Source: Scolanthus callimorphus
Taxonomy: Eukaryota > Cnidaria > Anthozoa > Actiniaria > Edwardsiidae
DNA length: 64,000 nt
Assembly: GCA_033964015.1 (NCBI GenBank)
Contig: CM066920.1
Span: 14,413,912 to 14,477,911, forward strand
Direction of reading: 5' to 3'
Positions 58,550 through 64,000 of the stretch are shown here, in pieces. Below the pieces are notes generated by a model. It was not told the origin of the DNA. It did no database searches and saw only the letters and a list, made by a program, of their open reading frames with translations. Position 1 is the stretch's first letter; every line of letters begins with the position of its first letter. Made by a program: the position numbers and the translations under genes.

Positions 58550-59155
58550 CAACCTTATCAAGAAACGTTGATAGAGAACAAGTTCCTAGATATCATGGGA
58601 ATCGAGGCTATGCAGTGCTGTAGCGCTTACAGGGGCCGGGGGGCCCGTTCCCCAGTTTTTCCCCAAACAATCTTTAAAACTCCCGATTTTGCACCCTGCA
58701 TATCAAGGTTCCCTCAAACATGTTGTAATTTCACATGCTGGGCTATAAATTTTCGGCGCGCCAAACGCGCAATAGAGTGTTTAAAGTTTGCCTAAAAACA
58801 GCCTTGTGTTTTTTATATGTCGTACCCTCCCAGTTTTTGGAGGCTTGCCACGGCCCTGCTATGGATGGCATAGCACAAGCTAGTGAGAAACAATCGTTGA
58901 TTATGAAGGTATCACAAAGAAAGAAGCAGATCTTTGTTTGAAATTTGTAGCCTGTATACCTTGTAATGAGTGACGATGAATGCACCAAACACAGGAATGA
59001 GGAAAACAAGTATATAGTGAATGGCATTTTATACATTTTATTTTCTTTAGATTTTGTACATTAGAGCTTTTCTGTTCACAGTCTCAAACATTTATCAGTT
59101 ATTTTCTAATAACAGAAATATTATTGAATCCATAAAAAGCGTCCTGCAATTCATT
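58550..59155. other. Intergenic stretch, nothing recognised
   Basis: No gene signature in either strand; the right edge holds the likely polyadenylation region of the next gene. Confidence 0.5.
59037..59042 (-). terminator. Candidate polyadenylation signal for the GIY-YIG-like gene
   Basis: AATAAA on the minus strand about 120 bases after the stop codon. Confidence 0.55.
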
Positions 59156-59160
59156 CATTC

Positions 59161-59595
59161 CTATTCGTCGATCAAAGGCAAGTTGTATTTCGGCAAACTC
59201 CCGTGATTAAGCTCGTAATCTTGCAATAAGTACATCGCTACTTCTCTCGGCCTACCACAGGGCATCCACCGGACATAAAAATCGGACCATCTTGTCCGGG
59301 CAGGGCCAGTGAGATACCATCCTATTGACAACCCGCCGTCGTTGCCGCTGAAATGAGCTGCAAGGCACTCTGAGATTCTGCACGGCGAAGCCATTCCTCC
59401 GATGTAGATGATGCGATTTCCCTCTCGTATTTCGTAGACTCCTGGCTGTTTTGTATTTGTATCGGGGTCTTTGTTCACGTCAAAACTCTGTAGCGCACTA
59501 AACAGAGGTTTTTCATTCATCTTCCCACGATAATATTTTATCCATTTCAGATTTTGCTCCGTGAAGACATGTTCGTAAGCTACAAGCGAAGCCAT
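59161..59595 (-). CDS. Small GIY-YIG-like domain protein
   Basis: A 144-residue protein starting MASLVAYEHV. Residues 51-140 show the GIY-YIG nuclease pattern: GVYEI at 52-56, YIG at 64-66, Arg73 followed by His81, Glu118 in PREVAMYLLQDYE, and Asn138 in LPKYN. So the positions of the two Tyr, the Arg, the metal-binding Glu and the Asn are all filled. The family cuts or repairs DNA (UvrC, SLX1, homing enzymes); the domain alone does not tell which, and I know no close vertebrate relative. The first ATG after a TGTTTTCAG acceptor was chosen; a minus-strand donor (GGAGG/GTAAGT) upstream implies a non-coding first exon and an intron of about 90 bases. Nuclear or cytosolic site is unknown. Intact and stop-free, so probably functional. 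Confidence 0.78.
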   Translation of the reverse strand: MASLVAYEHVFTEQNLKWIKYYRGKMNEKPLFSALQSFDVNKDPDTNTKQPGVYEIREGNRIIYIGGMASPCRISECLAAHFSGNDGGLSIGWYLTGPARTRWSDFYVRWMPCGRPREVAMYLLQDYELNHGSLPKYNLPLIDE

Positions 59596-59602
59596 GATGT
59601 TG

Positions 59603-59692
59603 CTGAAAACAGTATAGGAAAACACCTGTCAATTTATGTAGTCCAAAAAAGTCAAAAAAAAAAAATAATAACGTGACTTTGAGCAAACTTAC
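59603..59692 (-). other. Short 5' UTR intron of the GIY-YIG-like gene
   Basis: On the minus strand a GTAAGTTT donor and a pyrimidine-rich CTGTTTTCAG acceptor bound about 90 bases including a T run. Exon 1 would be non-coding and start somewhere before about 59900. Confidence 0.6.
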
Positions 59693-59799
59693 CCTCCAGA
59701 TCCAATATGTTGGCACTTGATTATCTTGTTTTTTGCTTTTTTTCTAATCCCAGTTGCTTTCCGAATTCCTTCGGTGAATGTTTGTGATGCAACTTTAAA

Positions 59800-59945
59800 G
59801 AGTTCAAATGTTTGCGCGCGAAACAAAACATGGCGAATATTCGCGCGCGCACTTATGAAGTTTCTAACGGATTTTCTTGGAATGAAACGTAAAAATGCAA
59901 GGAAAAAGACATTCTCGCGCGCCAGGGTCCTCCCCTCACCTCCCC
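59800..59945. promoter_or_regulatory. CpG-dense probable promoter of the GIY-YIG-like gene
   Basis: GCGCGCGAAACAAAACATGG, ATTCGCGCGCGCACTTATG and TCTCGCGCGCCAGG concentrate CpG just upstream of the inferred first exon, unlike the flanking A/T-rich DNA. No TATA box was seen. Confidence 0.45.
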
Positions 59946-60184
59946 AAGGGGAAGAGGACAAGGACCATTGGATAGGTCGTGTCACGTGGCTCCCAGATTT
60001 TGAGTGCTAACAAAAATCGAAACTTGGGGTGGGGTACTAACGGAAAATTTGTGACAAAAAGACTAAAGGAATTTCTTCATTTTGCCCTATCTTTTCTAAA
60101 TAGATTCGAGAAGAACTTTGCTCGGCACAGCGTCCGTCATGCCGCACGTACAAGCTCGATGCCGTTTCAAAGGCGTCGAGCTCT

Positions 60185-60207
60185 GTAGATAGATAGATAG
60201 ATAGATA
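60185..60207. repeat. GATA microsatellite
   Basis: About five to six TAGA units that form the 3' tail of the LINE fragment. Confidence 0.9.
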
Positions 60208-60650
60208 TTACTTTATTTAAGGAGGGTTTCACTAGATATCACAATGATAATGTATGCGTGGCCCTCAAATAAGAGATATTTACAACATAATAAAACAAGT
60301 GAATGGAAATCTATGTACAAAATGTTATACTATATACATTAATTTGATAGAACTAGCTAAGCTGAAATATGGGTGCGCAGTTTTGCTGCAAAAGCAGCCA
60401 CAGAGCGTGTGTCCTTAAGCTCGTTGGGAAGTTCGTTCCAAAGCCTCGCTGCTGCACATCTGAAGCTGTTCTTAGCAGCTGTGGACTTAACTTTTGGAAG
60501 GACGAGGTTTTTATGTCTCGCCCCTCTGGTATCCTTGCAGTGGACGTCACAACTAAGTTTGAACATGTCCTGTATATAACTGGGTGCTAGATTGTTAAGT
60601 GCTTTGAAGACTAAGAAGACTGTGTTGTTCTGTGTCGAACTGACTGCATA
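60186..60650 (-). mobile_element. 3' end of a non-LTR (CR1/L2-like) retrotransposon
   Basis: The minus strand encodes NTVFLVFKALNNLAPSYIQD, then SFRCAAARLWNELPNELKD and AAFAAKLRTHIS before a stop, the typical C-terminus of a LINE reverse transcriptase. A short 3' UTR and a (TATC)n tail follow. Only the last 80-100 codons are present, a 5' truncated copy. Confidence 0.85.
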
Positions 60651-60709
60651 AATTATGCAGACATTATATACTACTGCAGGCGAAAGGAAATCGGTATGTA
60701 TTATGGAGG

Positions 60710-60842
60710 TTTAGGCCTAGGGCATACGTCGGATTAAGGTCGAACTGATGACATTTTTTTCATTATACTTTCAAATAACAAATTATCTATTGTTTTAAAC
60801 GTATTCGACGCGACTCTTATTCGGTGTATGCCCTAGGCCTTA
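60710..60842. mobile_element. Small hairpin MITE with TAGGCCTAGGGCATAC ends
   Basis: TAGGCCTAGGGCATACG and TGTATGCCCTAGGCCTTA are complements; the interior has GGTCGAACTG and ATTCGACGCGAC. A second, related strip (GTCGATCT words) runs on to 60950. Confidence 0.78.
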
Positions 60843-60954
60843 CTCATTGGGATCGGCACATTAAGATCTACGTCTGAATTAAAGTCGATCTTTTTACATT
60901 GAAGTCGATCTAAATAGATTCGACACGACGTTGGCACGACGCATGAATTGGGCC

Positions 60955-61099
60955 TTAAGGCTGGTTCTCATTGGAACGCAAGTGCAAGTGCAGGATGCAA
61001 GCCCAAGGCAAGTGTAAATATTGCTTGCGTCTGCGCTTGCGTCTGCGCTTGCGTCTGCGCTTGCGTCTGCGCTTGCGTTCCAGTGAGAACCAGCCTTAA
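60955..61099. mobile_element. TTAA-flanked MITE with a 12-bp minisatellite
   Basis: TTAA at both outer edges, TIRs of 24 bp with one change (AGGCTGGTTCTCATTGGAAC at the left). The inside holds four copies of GCTTGCGTCTGC. TTAA target use is typical of piggyBac elements. Confidence 0.88.
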
Positions 61100-61143
61100 T
61101 CCAGGAAAACCATGTGAACTAGAACCAAATATACAAAACATTC

Positions 61144-61153
61144 TTTATTTATT
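61144..61153 (-). terminator. Candidate polyadenylation signal of the membrane-hairpin gene
   Basis: Two overlapping AATAAA on the minus strand about 150 bases after the stop codon. Confidence 0.6.
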
Positions 61154-61300
61154 CTTCACATTACTCGTCAACAGCGCTTTGGTTTAAATTGTAAGAATCA
61201 AGGCGTAAAAAAAGGCAGTTTAAATCAATATGCAATTGCAACAGAAGTCAATCGGAGTTAGTCTTTAGAAATATTCAGTGTTTCTTGTGAGTTTTCTGTT

Positions 61301-62556
61301 CTACTTGCTGTTTGGATTTTCTTTCTCGATGAAAGTCTCAACAGCGGCGATAATCTCGCGCTCATAGTAGAAACAGGACGCTAAGAGAAGGCCTAAAATT
61401 CCAAAGACCAACCAATCGCCTTGGAAAAGGTACAAAAACAGCAAAAACGCTAGAGCACCGAGCGCGAAAAACAAGGAACTCTTTTCCAGTTGATACTTGG
61501 AGGGTTTCCCATCTCGCTCCAGATTGTTTCCACCCTGCTCGACGAAGTACTTGTCGCGAGTTTGCAAGTAGTGTAGGGAGTTTAAAATGTCCTTGATTTC
61601 TCTGAACTCCTCCGCGTTTCCAATGCCGAACTCTGTCAGTTGATGCAAACGATTAGCGAGCTCTTTCATGTGCAATGCTTTGTTGACCTCTTGGGTTTGA
61701 AGCGCCCGGATGGTCTGAGTACAAGTGACCGGGCCTTTTTTTGCCTTCAGTGAAGAAACTTTCTCGTAAGACCCCAAACACTCTGTAGTCAACTTCGTAA
61801 GAGTCAACTTCGCCTCTTGGAGAAGCATCGCGATTTGTTCCGTCTTGATTTTCTCTCTGAGTAGTTCTTCCGCAACAAATGTTTCGTCCAACTGGGAGAT
61901 AACCGAGGTATCTTCTGGGGTCTCGTCCTGCCAGTCCTCTAGTCCACCCATTTCTCTGTGTTTCACGCTGCTGCCCGCTTGCCTTTGAGTGCCCGAACTG
62001 CCGCTCGCTTGTGGTTTTCCACGTTTATCAACCTCCGATTTATCAGACGGAGTTCCGGATTGATATACGACACCCGAGGCGCGAGTTGAATGGCGAGGAG
62101 ATCCATTCTTTCTCGGGCTACTCCTCATATCCGATTCCTTCTTCCCCGTCCGGTCGCCTCTTCTTCGCTCCTTTCGAGTCTTCTTCGAAGATTTCCGAGT
62201 CTCCTTCGGGCTTCGAAGCGGCGGAAAGAGCGACATTTGTTTACCAAAGTTTTGCTTGGCCGCATTTTGGAGCCCGAGCTTCAGGACTTCAGCATATGAG
62301 CGCTTCTCCGGTGAGAGCCAAGGATTGTAGGGTTGTGGGGGGGGCGGCGCGGGAGGAATGATGGCAGTGGGGGCGCTTTGGGGGTGGACCACAGGTTCTA
62401 TAGTGCTACCAAGCTTCCTGACATCCCCACTTTTTGCCCCTTCTAGTGCCATCCCCTTTTTGTGGTCCCCCTTCTTATGAGGCGGAGTCTTCGACAGGGA
62501 CGGTGGTGTACAGTCATCGCACTCTTTGGGCAGCAAGAACTCGTCATCTTCATTTC
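61301..62556 (-). CDS. Membrane-hairpin gene, last exon
   Basis: Begins after a TTTGCAG acceptor with two bases that complete Gly, then NEDDEFLLPKECDDCTPPSL, and ends EKENPNSK at TAG; 417 complete codons plus stop. PPAPPPPQPYNPWLSPEKRS is a proline-rich strip that could bind SH3 or WW domains. Confidence 0.85.
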
Positions 62557-64000
62557 CTGCAAATATGTAAATAATATATCAGATAAACATACGACGGTAC
62601 ATTCTATAAAGCTCCACTTATTCCATGTAGGACTGCACTTTTCCAGAATGAATTATTAAACATGACACACACACGCCATACTTTCTCTCTTCTAAGCCAT
62701 AGCATTAAGCCCTAGCACATTCTAATTATCGGCTCCAATTTCAATCTACGCTTAGACTGAAGAAATTGTAACACAAAATATTTTCTACCAAATCCCGGAG
62801 ACATCTATCGGTAAAAACATATCTAAACTAAAAACACACTAGTACCAGGGGGTCCATGGCTATCAGAGATCGCGGTGACCCAAAATGATAAATCCACCCA
62901 CAGGATGGGTGGGAGTGAAATTAATTCACCCCCAAGAGATTGCGAAATGGGCGTGGCTCATAAAAGATATGCCCCCAAAGGCCCGTTTCCATTATACGAT
63001 TTTCAGCTGCGATTTGAGGTGCGAGTTCTGTGGCGATCCCATGGCGATGTCATATCGCGCGGTGTGAACGGCCGGCGATTTCACTTGTGATGTAGCCGGG
63101 ACGTCACAGGCGGTTTGAACATGTTCAAATTCCACTGTGATGCGGGTGCGATTTCTTTAGATCGCTAACAAACGGACAAATATCGCAGAGCCAAATCGCC
63201 GCCCATTCACACCGCGCGATATGACGTCGACGATCGCACCTCAAATCGCAGCTAAGATCGCGCCGTGTGAACGGGCCTTAAGAGATAGCAATGCCACGAT
63301 CAAACTCTCTGAAGGTGTAGTTGCTGAGCTGGATTTGTATTTTTATGTGAGAACAACTTCAGGCGATAGCAACTTCAATAGTCTCTATAAGATAGATCGA
63401 GCATCCCAATATTTTTTATGGGCGTCCAGTATACGGAAAATTGTCTACCCACCTGAATATTTGGAATATTTTGAATATTTAAGTCAGTTTTCCCGTTTAC
63501 AAAAAATTCATAAAAATTCTCGCGTGTTTGAGAAACGGTCATTTGGTGCGAAACGAGAATCTAGTACAAATGAGTTCCCAAAACAAATACCTTTGTCGAA
63601 TTCCTTGAGTGATTCTCTTTCCTCTTTCTCTAGTTTGGTGATGATATCATCTAAAGATGTCCCAGCCACCTCGGTGGATTCGTTCCTCACAACTTGGTTC
63701 TCGACAGGCTCTGCTTCATCCCATTTGAGGACCGGGTCCGCTTCTTTATTCAAGTCGTTTTGGTCTTTCATGCAGTAGGAATCTTCCTCAGCTTTCTCGA
63801 TGATGATGTTCTCATCTGAAGACTTTTCTCCGAGGTCATCGTCCTCTTCAGGTATAGCGGGAAATGCTGGCACCTTGAACCGTTCTTCTTTATCAATTAC
63901 TTGTGACTCTACATTGAAGTCTTCTTCCTTTGGAGGAAAATCAGCGCCCTTGATCCTGGGAGAACCATCGTCTGGTTTCTGCTCCTCACTCTGCTCCACT
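61301..64000 (-). CDS. Unrecognised acidic, coiled-coil, membrane-hairpin protein (last two exons, 5' end outside)
   Basis: Two minus-strand exons, 63591-64000 (open at the edge) and 61301-62556, join in phase (FDKG|NEDDEFLLPK). At least 550 residues. Order: an acidic N-part (VEQSEEQKPDD, PAIPEEDDDLGEK, KLEKEERESLKEFD), a Pro/Lys/Ser-rich basic middle with KKTRKERRRGDRTGKKES, a helical region of about 150 residues with heptad-like spacing (EELLREKIKTEQIAMLLQEA, QTQEVNKALHMKELANRLHQ), and two hydrophobic helices SLFFALGALAFLLFLYLF and WLVFGILGLLLASCFYY split by QGD, then a short charged end. This looks like a protein anchored by a C-terminal hairpin with its bulk in the cytosol, perhaps at the ER. 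I do not recognise the family. Confidence 0.82.
62977..63281. mobile_element. MITE with AAGGCCCGTT ends
   Basis: AAAGGCCCGTTTCCATTATA and GTGTGAACGGGCCTTA ends; GAGGTGCGA/TCGCACCTC and ATATCGCGCGGTGTGAAC with its complement pair inside. It sits in the last intron of the membrane-hairpin gene. Confidence 0.85.
63591..64000 (-). CDS. Membrane-hairpin gene, penultimate exon (runs off right edge)
   Basis: Open to the window edge. Very acidic, with few hydrophobic residues; ends LEKEERESLKEFDK at a GTATTT donor. The frame continues past the donor into intron and should not be read further. Confidence 0.8.

Overview
The window is animal nuclear DNA: protein-coding genes are split into short exons with GT-AG introns, introns hold many short palindromic transposons, and the proteins are metazoan families. 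The anthozoan-like mix of gene structure and foldback repeats suggests a cnidarian, probably a stony coral or sea anemone; that assignment is inference from style, not from a species-specific marker.

Layout. (1) About 1.4-8.2 kb, minus strand: the 5' part of a SERGEF-like RCC1-repeat gene, seven coding exons whose phases join without a break; the 3' part lies off the left edge. (2) 8.17-8.38 kb: a short head-to-head promoter. (3) 8.4-55.8 kb, plus strand: a complete ABCC5-like (MRP5) ABC transporter, 29 coding exons reconstructed by hand to 1586 codons plus stop, with two transmembrane domains and two nucleotide-binding domains. Its largest intron (22.6-38.3 kb) contains an intronless antisense class A-like GPCR gene and a roughly 9-kb block of nested repeats: a 66-bp AT-rich satellite, a 48-bp satellite that opens long meaningless ORFs on both strands, a 127/128-bp array rich in CRE and E-box palindromes, and inverted repeats around them. 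(4) 57-58.6 kb: intergenic foldback elements. (5) 59.2-59.7 kb, minus strand: a small GIY-YIG-like protein with a spliced 5' UTR. (6) 60.2-61.1 kb: a non-LTR retrotransposon 3' end and small MITEs. (7) 61.3-64.0 kb, minus strand: the last two exons of an unrecognised acidic, coiled-coil, membrane-hairpin protein that runs off the right edge.

Functionally, the transporter (organic anion and cyclic-nucleotide export by family analogy) and the SERGEF-like protein (linked to secretion in mammals) share one promoter region. The transporter carries an unusual linker with four copies of a basophilic kinase-type motif, an acidic C-terminal tail and a Gly/Pro/Arg/Lys-rich insert before NBD1.

The repeat landscape is dominated by at least fifteen families of non-autonomous inverted-repeat elements, several nested with visible target-site duplications, plus tRNA-derived SINEs. 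No transposase gene was recognised. Exon borders come from splice consensus, phase and recalled family alignment, not from transcripts.
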